Source of the DNA: Branchiostoma floridae
Lineage: Eukaryota > Chordata > Leptocardii > Amphioxiformes > Branchiostomatidae
Assembly (NCBI RefSeq): GCF_000003815.2
Contig: NC_049986.1
Span: forward strand, 5,450,686 to 5,514,685
DNA length: 64,000 bases
Direction: 5' to 3'
Made by a program: the position numbers and the translations under genes. The notes beneath the pieces were generated by a model that saw only the letters and a program-made list of their open reading frames with translations, ran no database searches and was not told where the DNA came from. Position 1 is the stretch's first letter, and every line of letters starts with the position of its first letter. This document shows positions 32,175 to 54,140 of the stretch, in pieces.

Positions 32175-35100
32175 TTAAATGTCTCCCAAGGCAAAATTCC
32201 TGATGACGAGCGGCGCTAGGCTGTCTAATCCGATGATGTCGAGCATCCCAGCATCCTCTGGGTCCGCGAGGGTGAAGCTGTTACTGGACATGGCGCACAC
32301 GCACAGCTTGGCGTCTATCTTCATGGCAGCTCGGTACTGTTTCAGGGCTTCAGATGGGGGGATATCTCCTGAAAGAATTAAAATGTGGTATGTACAATGT
32401 ACATAGAGTTTTCAGCCAATAGTAGTCCTGTTATAAATCAAGACACAAAATTGTCAACCTCATTGATGTAAGTGTGACGAGGTGGGGTACAAACTCAAGC
32501 CACATTTGGGAGGGTCTGCATGGGGGGTCCCGACAACGATTTATGCTGAATTCAGAAGAGCCTCCTACGTATTATGCTAAATCAAGGAAGGCAATTACGC
32601 TAAATTTGGTCGCCTCGCTACGAATTACGTAGATAAGATGGTTTTCCCTACGAATTACGGGAAATAAAATAGGCTGCCTACGCCTTACGGAAAAGAGCAT
32701 GTAGACCCTCATTTGGGATTGTGTTCTCACCGCAGAAGTGCCACCTACTTTGGCTACGCATAGCGGCGAGAAGCAGAACTCCAGTTAGAAGCTCTGAGGA
32801 AGATGTCTGACAGGCATCGAAACGTGAGCTAAGGTAAGATTAACTGGTAGTGTAAAAGACAACTCCTATATCCTGTATGGATGTACATGTAGATTTTTAT
32901 TGCATGTGTATGTGCCCATACAGCATGGCTAAATACACAACCTTCTATCATAGGTCTCACCTACATTGACAATTGATACAGAAAGAATGATAATGGTAGT
33001 AATCACAACTTACCTGTACCAGTTTTATTGTCAGTGAGATACACAAACATGTCTACTGGTATGTTGTTGTCCTTGGCATACTGGATGGGCAGCACACAGT
33101 CTGTTCTTCCTTTTGGTGTCTACAAGGAAATAAAGACATGTATCATGCATATCATACATTCTTTGCTGCAGATACAGAGAGTATTGAAGCATCACCAAAT
33201 TGAAAGCTACAGGACGCGTTTTTATAGTTTCACTGGCTATCCTGCAGTCTTATTGCAAAACATCTTAATTTAGAAGTTCATCTGTGTTAATAGAAGTCAT
33301 TTGGGATAAAGTTGAACTGTACTTTCAAACACAAGAAAGTGGACTTTTCTTCACTAATTGACAACAGTCCAATTTCTTGGTTTGGAAATTAGTCTTCCAG
33401 AATCTTGTTGTAACTAGTACAGTAGTGAGGTATTGACAGTGCTATGAGTAGCGACACTACTGGGGGTACGGACACTTCAGAGTAACAAAATCATGATTGC
33501 AGTAACACTTACCATTGGAGATACAAAATGTAGAGATACACATGTTTTTAAAATGACTAAACTTTTCAAACAAATACATGATCCCATCCAACACTTACAG
33601 CTCCAACTATCTGTAAGATCTGGTCCAGGCGCATGTCTGTGGTAATGGTCAGCTGCACCAGTTGGTCAGTAAAGCCAAACACGTGGCTGTCAGGCTCGGT
33701 CCTGGCCACGCACATGGCCATGGTGCCCGCGGCCATAGCGGCCGTGAGACCCGAGGACCCGTTGACTCCGCTGAAAGCCATGGAACGCCCGCAGTCAACA
33801 GCGAGGAAGATACGCTTGTTGGTCGGCTCAACGTTCTGCGGGAGTACAGAAAGGAAAATTGTTGTAACAGATGCAACAGAACTAGAACAAAGTAAAACAC
33901 ACAACAAAGTTTAACAAGCTATGATGGTAGCAAGAACTAGCAAACATAGAATTATGCGTCCCAAGGGCAGTAGAAATAGAGGTGGGCACTGCACTATATA
34001 GCCTGGCTAACTTGCTGCCAAACATGCACTGACTGGCCAATGGAGGGGGCAATTAATCCCTCAGTAAGAAAATGTTAACCAGGGCTACAAACAATACATC
34101 AAGAAAAATTTCAACTGCTAAGTGACCCAACATACATTCTCACCCCTGCAGTAATGTTACATGTATGAAACCAGTACCTTGAAGGAGCTGTAGAAAGCAG
34201 TGTTGAGTGCAGTAATGTTACATGTATGAAACCAGTACCTTAAAGGAGTTGTAGAAAGCAGTGTTGAGTGCAGTAATGTTACATGTATGAAACCAGTACC
34301 TTAAAGGAGTTGTAGAAAGCAGTGTTGAGTGCAGTAAATGTTACATGTTTGAAACCTGTACCTTAAAGGAGTTGTAGAAAGCAGTGTTGAGTGCAGTAAA
34401 TGTTACATGTTTGAAACCTGTACCTTGAAGGAGTTGTAGAAAGCAGTGTTGAGTGCAGTAATGTTACATGTATGTGACCAGTACCTTGAAGGAGTTGTAG
34501 AAAGCAGTGTTGAGTGCAGTAATGTTACATGTATGAAACCAGTACCTTGAAGGAGTTGTAGAAAGCAGTGTTGAGTGCAGTAATGTTACATGTATGAAAC
34601 CAGTACCTTGAAGGAGCTGTAGAAAGCAGTGTTGAGTGCAGTAATGTTACATGTATGAAACCAGTACCTTGAAGGAGTTGTAGAAAGCAGTGTTGAGTGC
34701 AGTAATGTTACATGTATGAAACCAGTACCTTGAAGGAGTTGTAGAAAGCAGTGTTGAGTGCAGTAATGTTACATGTATGAAACCAGTACCTTGAAGGAGT
34801 TGTAGAAAGCAGTGTTGAGTGCAGTAATGTTACATGTATGAAACCAGTACCTTGAAGGAGTTGTAGAAAGCAGTGTTGAGTGCAGTAATGTTACATGTAT
34901 GAAACCAGTACCTTGAAGGAGTTGTAGAAAGCAGTGTTGAGTGCAGTAATGTTATATGTATGAAACCAGTACCTTGAAGGAGTTGTAGAAAGCAGTGTTG
35001 AGTGCAGTAATGTTACATGCATGAAACCATTACCTTGAAGGAGTTGTAGAAAGCAGTGTTGAGTGCAGTAATGTTACATGTATGAAACCAGTACCTTGAA

Positions 35101-38100
35101 GGAGTTGTAGAAAGCAGTGTTGAGTGCAGTAATGTTACATGTATGAAACCAGTACCTTGAAGGAGTTGTAGAAAGTAGTGTTGAGTGCAGTAATGTTACA
35201 TGTATGAAACCATTACCTTGAAGGAGTTGTAGAAAGCAGTGTTGAGTGCCTCCATGATCTGAGGATCTGGCACCCACTTCTGTTTGCCCTTGTCTCCGCG
35301 TCCCCTCTCATACTGCTTCAGGGCTGTCAGCATGTGAAGTGGATGAACATGAGCCTGGTGGAAAAGGATGGATAAAAAATTGTTTATTTTGTATATCTAC
35401 AATCTACAATCAAAACGCAAAACAATAATACAGAAAAAACAAGAGTACCTGCATGAAATATTCAGTTTTGTAAATTTCTTGTTTTATCTTGTATCATTGA
35501 TTTCAAAAAGACTGCTGTAGTAAGCGAAAATCTATTCTAAATGATGGTTTTCTCTACCAAAAAAAAGAGGATACATCGGACATGCGGCACGCCAGAATCC
35601 GGCACCAGGAGGCCCAAACACCATCAAATACCAGGAGGCCCAAAGTCAAACCTGAGCATCAGGCAATGACCACCGACCCATGTACCAAAAATCATCGCAA
35701 TCCCAAGATTGGTTCTAGAGATACGCCAGGATACGCCCCTTCCACACACTCCCATTCTACTGAAAACTATACCTGCATGAAATGCAGGTAAAAACAGCCC
35801 CCAGAAACTTACAATTAAGTTCATCACATACCTTATCCCTGCACCTAAACACTGTACTAGCAAATATCTTCCCAAAAGATGCCACTGACAGTTACATGTA
35901 TATACTTTGTTATACTAGCATACACTCAGGATACTATCACTGCATTCTATGGAACATAATTTGGTGTTCTGTCCATTAACAAAATGCAAAATGTGTACTA
36001 GACTGTATAGAAATATTTTTCCAGGAAAACTCAATATGCTGTGGCAAAGTAAAACAAACCAATCCGCTCTCACCTTTTTCAACTGCTCCTCATCAGTGAG
36101 CCTTTCACAGACCAACTGTGATTGGTCATTGAGAGGAGCCAGCAGACCAATGGTAGACATCTTGCCAAGGTACCTGAGAAGTGATGTTATAGGCATGTCC
36201 TGGAGCAGGGCTCTCCAAACCTTGTGGATAAACATGCGGCATGTAAATAGTCAGCTTTCTCAGGTTTTCAGCAATGCAATTAGCGTAATTAATTCTCGCT
36301 TATAGCAGCCTGCAAAACATCCGGCTGTCCTGGATGAGCCAATTACAGCCCTGGACAGTGGAGTTTGTGTTACAAGGAATACAATGCAATAATTGGAAGA
36401 TACATACTGTAAATGTAGAAATGTTCGCGGTGGTTTAATGTTCGCGGCTTTTGCGGTGGCCACTTCACCGCGAATTTAAAACCATCGCCAACATTTTTCC
36501 ATGGCAGTAAGAGACTACAGTGCAAGGTGCTACTGCGAAGTTAAAACCACCGCGAAAAGTCCCTTTTCCCGCCACCGCGAAATTAGATCCCTGCGAATAG
36601 TATATTTCACCATCGGCGCATTTCTCAAATTACATTGTACTCTTAAGATTTGGTCAACTGAACATTACTGGATGGAACCCATTCCATTTCATCTTTACCT
36701 ATCAAAGACTTAGTACTGTACATTCATTTATTTTTACAATGAAAGGAAAAGGAGGGGTTTTGTAGTGTTTTACGTTTTGAAACAATTCTGTATTACAGAA
36801 TTGACGAGTTTTGATGGACAGGAAAGAAAGGACAAGAAAGTGATCTAAATCCAGTTTTAGCTCACCTAAGAGCTAGTCTTCTGACAGAGAAGACAGACGC
36901 TATGTTATATTTACAGGTTCATTGTACCGGGAAACTTCCCTAGCTCTTTTCAACAAGCATGTGATAAATTGTGTACAACAGCTTAACGTCCCATCCTAAG
37001 GACTGCAACCCTTTCAGGTAGCGTACACGTCTGGTGAGCGACACAGCCGGGAATCGAACTCACGGCAGAGTTCCAGAGGGATGGCCGCTAACCACTGGAC
37101 TAGGCAAGCTACTCCTGAATTAATCTTGAGAGCTACAAAAATGTACAGTACCATACCTCTTTAGACTTGAGCAACTGAGTTGGAATGTGTTCCTTGTCCA
37201 GCCTGTGCTGTTCCACCAGTCCAGCCACAGCGCTCTCGTCCCTCATGTTCTTCACATCCTCCACCGCTCGGAGGAACGCCAGCACGTTTTTCACGTCATC
37301 TGGCGCGTCTTCCGTGCCAAACTCTTTCTCCGCAGATTCCAACCCTTTGACAATGTACCGGATGACAACTGCAACTCCTGTTAAAAGTATGAACACATTA
37401 CTCTCCAAGCAGAGGTTTTTTTAACGTTTTTTTTAGTCGTTTTTATCGGGCTTTCTATTTTGTCATTTTTTTTGTCATTTAAGTACGCCAGCCATAGGTT
37501 TTGACACAGCAAGATAAAATACAAAATAGAAAGCCCGATAAAAACGACTAAAAAACGTTTAAAAAAACAGCCAGAGCCTAACCTCTGCTTGGAGAGTATG
37601 AACACATAAACTTTAAAAACTCTTGTCTACTAGTAGTTTTCAACATGATATAGAAATTAAGCATTTAACAAACCGACATAAGATGTCTTTCAATTCCACG
37701 AACTCTAGCCCACAAAGCTCTCTGTTTATCTTACTGCTGATGTTAAGATTTCATACCTAACATTGTTTTCTGCTGCTTTTATCTTGACTTATTGAAGAGT
37801 TATGACGAGTGTTGTAAAAATCAATGCAATTCAGCCCCTACAATGACTGCATTAAGTTGATTGAGAAATAAAGTTTCAACTACCAACATGCTTAGTAATG
37901 ACTAGTACATGGACTGAAACTACTAAATCTAGAACACAATTCAGACGAATTCAGCCCACCTCCACATAATATAAATGGACTATTCCAAAAGATAAACCAT
38001 GGATTGTGTATTTGTAATACAGCATGACCTGGTGACCTACTTCAGTCCACTTGTGGCAGCTGTCCTTTAAAGGGTGTTAATTACCCCATAGGGAGAGGGC

Positions 38101-41100
38101 ATTGCAGACGAATTTTTAAGATAAACAACAGAAGATCATAATCTGACACTGGTATCCAGAATAGGTATTAATATTAGAACCCCGACTGTGTAACATGACC
38201 TGTATATTATTGCTATGGGAATGGGGAACAGCACAGTTACATAATGTATTTCTTACATTCTGTGAAGCCAGGCTTTGGTATGATTTATGTCCATTCTATA
38301 ACAGTAACTGATACAGATCAGTCTGCAGCATGAAAGGATAGGACAGATGCAACATACTGCAGAACTCATGTTCAAATGTTTGAGGAGGAGTAGCCAATAT
38401 TTTACTTCTCTTTTAGGTAAGAACTGTTAGGCTAGGGCAACACACAATGTCTTCAACAAGTGGACATTGCAACACCTTTGTTTGCATTATTTGCTACATT
38501 TTTGTTTTGCATTGCTACACTTTGGTTTTGCATTGCAACATCTTTATTCCACATTGCTACTTGCATTGCAACAATTTGGTTTTGCATTGCTACAATTTAG
38601 TTTTATATTGCTACACTTTGGTTTTGCATTGGTACAGTTTGGTTTTGGATTGCTACGTTTTGGTTTTGCATTGCTACATTTTGGTTTTGCATTACAACAT
38701 CTTTATTCCACATTGCTACTTGCATTGCAACAATTTGGTTTTGCATTGCTACAATTTAGTTTCATATTGCTACACTTTGGTTTTGCATTGGTACAGTTTG
38801 GTTTTGGATTGCTACGTTTTGGTTTTGCATTGCTACATTTTTGTTCTGCATTGCTACATTTTGGTTTTGCATTGCTCGAGTTTGGTTTTGCATTGCTCAT
38901 TTGCTCGAGTTTGGTTTTGCATTGCTACAGTTTGGTTTTGCATTGCTACAATTTGGTTTTGCATTAATATTGCTACAAATTTGCCAAGGCTGGTAGGGCC
39001 ATGGGACTGGTCAATTGCATTCTAGTGCTATGTTCCAGTACAGTTGTTTCTTATCACCTGGTGAAGTTGTTTGCATGTGTACCTTGATTGGTGGGCTTGA
39101 GATGACATAACCTGAGAAGGTCCTTATGAGTCCACCCTTCCCGATGTTTGTACTTGGTCACCAGGTGCGCCAGTTGTCTGGGGTCCTGCTCGTTGTACCA
39201 GGCCTGCACGGCCCTGCGCTGGGCGCGCCCCCACCCCGTAGACTGGCCACTCAGGGTCTCCGCATAGTTGATGAAAGCAAACAGCTGAGTGGGAGTCTGA
39301 CACACCTGGCAAAGGGGACATGTACAACAAATTTGCAAGATCAAAATAATTAAATGTTGACAAACATGTACAGAATATACGTGTGACTTGTGTGGTATTT
39401 GCAACATGCAATTGTACTTTGCATTACGCAATAAGCATTTTCCTTGATACAAATTTACAAACGTAAGGCGTGACACATTTCACAACGAAGAAAATTGAAA
39501 TGCATGCAGGAATGTATGGTAATTAAGACAAAACATGAACAACATTATCTGTGTAGCCTCTGTCAATATACCATATATAAAGCAGCAAACTATTGACCAC
39601 AATTCTGGATGGCCAAGGACTTTTTGCACCATCGACAGCATGTTCCTGTCAATCATATTTTCTTTTTTTGTTATTGACAGGATGTTTATACCAATAAGAA
39701 TTGTTTGAATGATAATATTGACAGGATGTCAATCTTGTATGTACAATGATCCTGTCAACTCTAACCCTTACATAACCCTAGCCCAATGTGGCATTTTATT
39801 GCCTTTGACATGCATGTAGCAATGCAGCTGGGTGTGGCATTGGACATGTGCCAAAACGTGGTCCAAATGTTCTGCCTGGAAATACCTAACGCTGTGGCTA
39901 TTGACACACTCAGTGTGCCAATAGCCAAACAGGCTATTGACACACCGAGATGCCAGTCAGGCAATCAGAGCTTGTAACATGCCTTTCCGGCAATATTTTA
40001 CACAAGCAATAATCAATTAGACATTGTTCGGAAGATTAGACATTGGAATCTTTGAATCTTTGAATGAACGGACGTATTCAAGTTATGCCCTACATTTGGA
40101 TACCTGTTAATACGGCAGTCATCGTGTATGTTTGGCGTAGCGTAGTGGTGAAGAGCGTTGACCCGGGAATTATGTTAACAGATCCGACCCGGTTCGAGTC
40201 CGCGCCGGAGTTTTTTAAATTTTTTTTTTTCTTGTCCCTTTTTAAACATCCATTTGATATAAGAATATTTTATATATAAACAACTTTTAAAGTTTCTGTT
40301 AGCATCATAAACCAAAAATAACACTGACCACAGAACATGTCATAATTTTCGGCCGAGTGGTTCCGGCGCGGGTTCCTGTAAAAACCGGGGCCCCGCGGGG
40401 CCACGGGGTACCCCACGGGGTGCCCCGCGGGGTACCCCGCGGGGCCCCCGTTGTACAATAAACGCTGATAAACGCTGTAACGACATTTTTAATGAGTAAT
40501 AGCTTCGGCTTAGCTTAGCGGCAATGACGCGTCAGGGACCTATTTCTGACGAGTCAGCGTTGCCAGTTTCTGACTAGCCAGGGAGTCAGGGTTTCAAAGA
40601 TGACGCTGACTAAAATAACGCACCATTCATATGCAGCGGGCGGCAACATGAGTCGGAAGTGGGAGGAGCACACAGTGCCTCACACAGGGCAGGCAACTCT
40701 GGCTTCCCACGGCTGCATGTATCATGTTACGCGAAGCTAATCATGCCAAAATGAATTGCGCAATCGGGGGGCGGTACGGATTCAGACTCAATGCACACAT
40801 GTACCGTATTTTCTGTTATTCATTACGCACTTTTCTAACTTTTCATGTTCCGTGCAGATGTCCGAGGTCGACCTCAAGGTCGGGGTGCGTAACCCAATAC
40901 AGGTTAGGATGCCGAAAAATTGGAGTGGATCGCAAACCAGCACCGAAAGTCAGCGGCATAACCAACATGTGGAGCTTGGAACAACGCCGATAGATGGGCA
41001 GTTTTGTCATGATACCACACTATCTGGGGGTAGACTTTAGAGTCTTATAATAATAAGAGTTAGACAATTCAATAAATGAATACAGTTTGTCTATCACGTT

Positions 41101-43122
41101 AAATATGTTACGCAATATATATTGAATATATGGAGATACACGTAACGTTAGATTTAGCGGGGTAATTTTACGTGGGATAAGACCCTTCCGTCTTATCTTA
41201 TTAATTTCTCGCCACCCCCACTGCAAGATCAACCTGGCGGAACGCTTCACCAGTATTAAAGCCCTCGTCCGTCGGAAGGAACCCCAAAATCGAAGTCAGC
41301 CGAAACTTACCAAAAATTTCTATGCACAGAATATAAAATTTAAACCGATAGATTGTCATACGCCACACGCTCGTTGTTGTTGACGCCGTAACAGTTTACG
41401 ATACAGCATGCTCGTGCACTTCCGCGTCGGAAATACCCGACGGAATCTAATTATACCGCCTTGAAAAAAATATGATTCAACAATGCATAATGTATTTCGT
41501 ACTTTTGGAACGAAAACTTAATTGTATAGAGATCTAACAAAATATACTCAGTAAAAAACAGCGTTGTTTCGGACGAGCGACCAGAATTTCTGAATGAAGC
41601 CACTTGAAAGCGGGACATTTTGACGGCACGTGAGTTATATCTCTTGACTGATAGCGGTTGCCATGGAGACGACATAATATACCCTTGATTTCTATGCTGT
41701 GCGTGGGAAAGTGGTGCAAGCAGTGGAGGCACAGACTTCAATAGGGGATTACGGGGATATCTTAGTGCCTTAGTGTTTGCATAAATCGCCTTGCACGCCA
41801 GCCTCTCCCGCCAAAACCGCAGTGGCCGACGGGATATATTGTGAATATTCTAACAATGGCCGCCCAGTCTAGGTGCCGATTTTTGTCCACAAGGGCAAAA
41901 TTTTTTTGTCCACAAGGGCAAAATTCCCACAGGATATACGGATATTTACCAGACACAAGTTGTAGATATGACGGTAAAAAGTTCGTACGTTCAATAAGGT
42001 TGTTACCTCCATGAAAAAATGGAGGTATAGTTTTGAGTGTGTCTGTGTGTGTGTGTGTCTGTGTGTGTGTCTGTCTGTGTGTCCGCATATTGTGGTCAGC
42101 ATAACTTGAGAATCTCTTGATGGACTACGATGATATTTGGTATGTGGGTGCGGCTGATATCAATGTATTTTGATTATTACACAATGATTATTATATTAAT
42201 GATTAATATCAATGTATTTTGATTATCCTGCTGAGAAATGCTGGTGGGAAATCATGGTGAGAAATCCAAAACTATTTTTTTTTTCAAGTCACTCCGCAAA
42301 CGGGGCCCCGTACGGGGCCCCGTACGGGGCCCCGTCGCGGCCCCGCGGGGCCCCGCGGGGCCCCGGTTTTTACAGGAACCCTTCCGGCGCTATCGGCAGC
42401 GACTCGGAAGAATATTTCTTTCACATTAAAAATAATGGAGGTAAAGCAACAACTATAACTTCGCTTCCTTAGTGATATAAGTTTTGGAGCCGCAGGAATT
42501 CGTCGGTAAACACAGCTGAAATCGTGTTCCTAACCGATCCAACATGGCTGCCATGATCACATGCGGTGACAGTAAAACTAGCACCCTATATGATAGCAGA
42601 TTCCGATGTTTAAAATTGTGCCGCAAACACGTGAAAAAGATCGTATTTTGGGTTGATAATGGACACAGGATGCCATTTGTATTTTTCAGTGTGTTGATTG
42701 TCAAATATAATCGTAAGATTTCCTCATTTTAGTGGTTTCTAGCACTGGGTGTGTCAATAGCCTCGCTCAATACCTAATTATAACAGTTATTGTTAGTTAT
42801 TAATAAATCATACCTTAGACAATGCCTTGTAAGCAGCTTGTTTGGTTTTCACGTCCGATTCTCTGGCACACAGGGCGAGTGCAAAGATGACCGGCTGTTG
42901 TTTCACCGCTTTTCCTTCCCTGGAAAACTTGCTGATCTCTTCCACCACTTCCTCGCCCCTCCCATCATGTATCAGCCTCACGAGGCTCTCTGCGTTTTCC
43001 TTTCCAAGCTTGATCTTTTCGTCAAGAGTGTAGGTCCCTAATTCTGTCCCCAAACACAGGAACCGGCGTACACGGTGTAGATCCGTGACACTACAGTTAG
43101 ATGTAGCATTTTGCTCTGCCAT
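32175..43122 (-). CDS. RO60: 60 kDa SS-A/Ro ribonucleoprotein (RO60, TROVE2), complete
   Basis: Ring-shaped HEAT-repeat RNA-binding protein that holds Y RNAs and the 3' ends of misfolded small RNAs. Exons, 5' to 3' on minus: 42814-43122, 39083-39305, 37157-37377, 36074-36220, 35217-35354, 33599-33835, 33014-33119, 32175-32368; 1575 nt, 524 aa plus stop (human 538). TROVE blocks are recognisable: [48 protein letters not shown] and [15 protein letters not shown]. The C-terminal VWA-like domain follows ([19 protein letters not shown]). Human RO60 has the MIDAS motif DVSAS there; this protein reads DCGRS, losing the first serine. The end of exon 5, with its donor, is expanded into an 18-copy array (34149-35248). 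It is head-to-head with CDC73. Confidence 0.97.
32511..32709. mobile_element. AGGGTCTGCATG MITE, 8-bp TSD CATTTGGG
   Basis: 199 bp with ends AGGGTCTGCATG / CATGTAGACCCT and the perfect 8-bp direct repeat CATTTGGG on both sides (32503-32510, 32710-32717), as for hAT elements. The inside is a run of CTACGNATTACG-like motifs. It lies in the last RO60 intron. Confidence 0.9.
34149..35248 (-). repeat. 18-copy 61-bp minisatellite carrying the RO60 exon 5 donor
   Basis: 1100 bp make exactly 18 units: 16 of 61 bp and two of 62 bp (extra A near 34336 and 34398). Read on the minus strand, a unit is the last 30 or so bases of exon 5 (encoding [11 protein letters not shown]), the donor AAG|GTA and about 25 bp of intron. 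The copy nearest the gene body is the real exon end (35217). Between-copy differences are few (e.g. ggagctg, tatgtgacc). Confidence 0.96.
36405..36606. mobile_element. TACTGTAAATG MITE (CACCGCGAA family), copy
   Basis: Starts TACTGTAAATGTAGAAATGTTCGCGG, with an internal CCATGGCAGTAAGAGACTAC block and several CACCGCGAA motifs. The right end is eroded. The best copy is 48759-48964. It lies in the RO60 intron after exon 3. Confidence 0.7.
36960..37115 (-). mobile_element. tRNA-derived SINE, antisense
   Basis: On the minus strand it has an A-box-like TAGTCCAGTGGTTAG and a B box GAGTTCGATTCCCGG, then a short body with GGTTGCAGTCCTTAGGATGG. It ends about 40 bp before RO60 exon 3 donor. Confidence 0.65.
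37399..37594. mobile_element. Hairpin element, TIR CTCCAAGCAGAGGTT, 13-bp flanking repeat
   Basis: An almost complete palindrome: CTCCAAGCAGAGGTT and AACCTCTGCTTGGAG at the ends, with TAGTCGTTTTTATCGGGCTT and its inverse inside. It is flanked by the 13-bp direct repeat AGTATGAACACAT (37386-37398, 37595-37607). It is inserted about 20 bp upstream of the RO60 exon 3 acceptor. The end motif recurs at 57367, 59927 and 63125. Confidence 0.85.
38470..38975. repeat. Minisatellite, 20-bp unit TTTGGTTTTGCATTGCTACA
   Basis: About 25 degenerate copies of a 20-bp unit in the RO60 intron between exons 2 and 3, with one internal block of roughly 180 bp duplicated (38540-38690 resembles 38720-38870). Long open frames over it are a by-product of the periodicity. 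Confidence 0.92.
40335..42415. repeat. Inverted repeat with GGGGCCCCG-rich arms
   Basis: Arms about 40335-40452 and 42296-42415. From outside in they share TTCCGGCGC, GGTTCCTGTAAAAACCGGGG and a run of self-complementary GGGGCCCCGCGG / GGGGCCCCGTAC units. The interior is about 1.8 kb, with no gene I recognise. It looks like a separate element inserted into the TIR element around it. Confidence 0.75.
42036..42082. repeat. TG/TCTG microsatellite
   Basis: Imperfect (TG)n with TCTG interruptions, next to the small hairpin CCTCCATGAAAAAATGGAGG at 42006-42026. Confidence 0.9.
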
Positions 43123-44014
43123 TGCTTCCTCTGCAAGTATTTTGTACAGTTGTTAGGTCCACAGAGACCAAAAATATGCAAATTTTCTAGTCCGGACCTC
43201 GTACGCTCGGGGTCAAAAAAAGCTGGAATATGGAGAACCTTCTGTCTGTGAGGTTTTCTATCAAGTCAAGAAAAGCTTCACGTCTTTCCCAGCAAGGCTA
43301 CACCGGGCTAGACAATCGGGTATGTCTGCTACTCCGCCGACCCGCCCGCTTTGGTATTTTGATGGGGGAGGGGGGGCGCGAGAATGAGTCCAGATAGCGG
43401 ACGCGAATTTTACACGTAAAAGGAACTTCAACTCGCCCTGTCTGTCAATGACCAATTTCAAAGATTCTCTCAAGAAAAATTATTGCGTGGATTATAACAA
43501 AAAGCAAAACGCCTTCAGTACATTTTTGTCATTCATGGAAAATGCGAAAAGAGGAAGATATTCCCACAGACAACGCGAACAAAACAAACCAAACACGGAA
43601 CCTCAAGTTTAGGGTTCGTGACGTCATCAGGGGTTGTAAGGTCAACATTTCGCGAATAAAGTCAAATTTTGCTTAAAATTTTCAACGAATCTTTGGGTCT
43701 ACATCAAATATAAATTGTCGAAAACCAGAGTAGATCCTGCAATATTCGATTTATTACATTTTGTGAGATTTTCTGTCTCTTTCAATCTTCCTAATTAAAA
43801 AATCATAGCATCTAACCATAAGGTTTACAACTTCCAATTTGACAGTGTTTTCGGAAGTATAGAGTATAACATACCTATAAATCCGTCAAAGTGTTTATTT
43901 GAAGAAAAACATGCTCTTTTTATGTTTAGTTACTTCGTTTTGCACGTTTAATGCATTGATACGAAATTCCTTCGTTGCGGTTTGCAGCGTTGAAGTAGAG
44001 GAAAACAGGGCATC
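43123..44014. promoter_or_regulatory. Shared head-to-head promoter region RO60/CDC73
   Basis: 892 bp between two divergent start codons. The central part (43180-43440) is relatively GC- and CpG-richer, the CDC73-proximal part AT-rich. No TATA box is placed sensibly. The two 5'UTRs must lie in this interval unless leader exons exist elsewhere. Confidence 0.6.

Positions 44015-54140
<10,126 letters not shown>

Larger units (their letters stand above)
39931..42763 (+). mobile_element. AGGCTATTGACACACC TIR element (copy 2), enlarged by insertion
   Basis: Left end and first about 300 bp match 19314-19600, including the tRNA-like block with B box GGTTCGAGTCC near 40190. The right part matches 19800-19913, ending GGGTGTGTCAATAGCCT. 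Between them is extra DNA of about 2.1 kb bounded by GC-rich inverted repeats. It fills most of RO60 intron 1. Confidence 0.75.

Noticed and set aside
33566-33914. Plus-strand and alternative minus-strand frames over RO60 exon 6
   Set aside because: They overlap a well-supported exon whose own frame matches RO60; the others are shadows.
34149-35248. CRISPR-like regular array
   Set aside because: There are no unique spacers; every unit is the same throughout, and the context is a eukaryotic intron/exon edge.
35074-35277. Minus-strand frame running from RO60 exon 5 into the tandem array
   Set aside because: It is a read-through of the exon end into 61-bp units, in the wrong frame for RO60.
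38447-39025. Long overlapping open frames (192 and 166 codons) with repeating LVLHCY / FGFALL peptides
   Set aside because: They are produced by the 20-bp minisatellite being open in several frames; there is no splice context and they lie within a RO60 intron.
40724-41040. Overlapping 89- and 94-codon frames within the GC-armed repeat, one with an acceptor-like CGTGCAG before ATGTCCGAGG
   Set aside because: No similarity to a known family, no continuing exon found, and the location is inside a mobile element.
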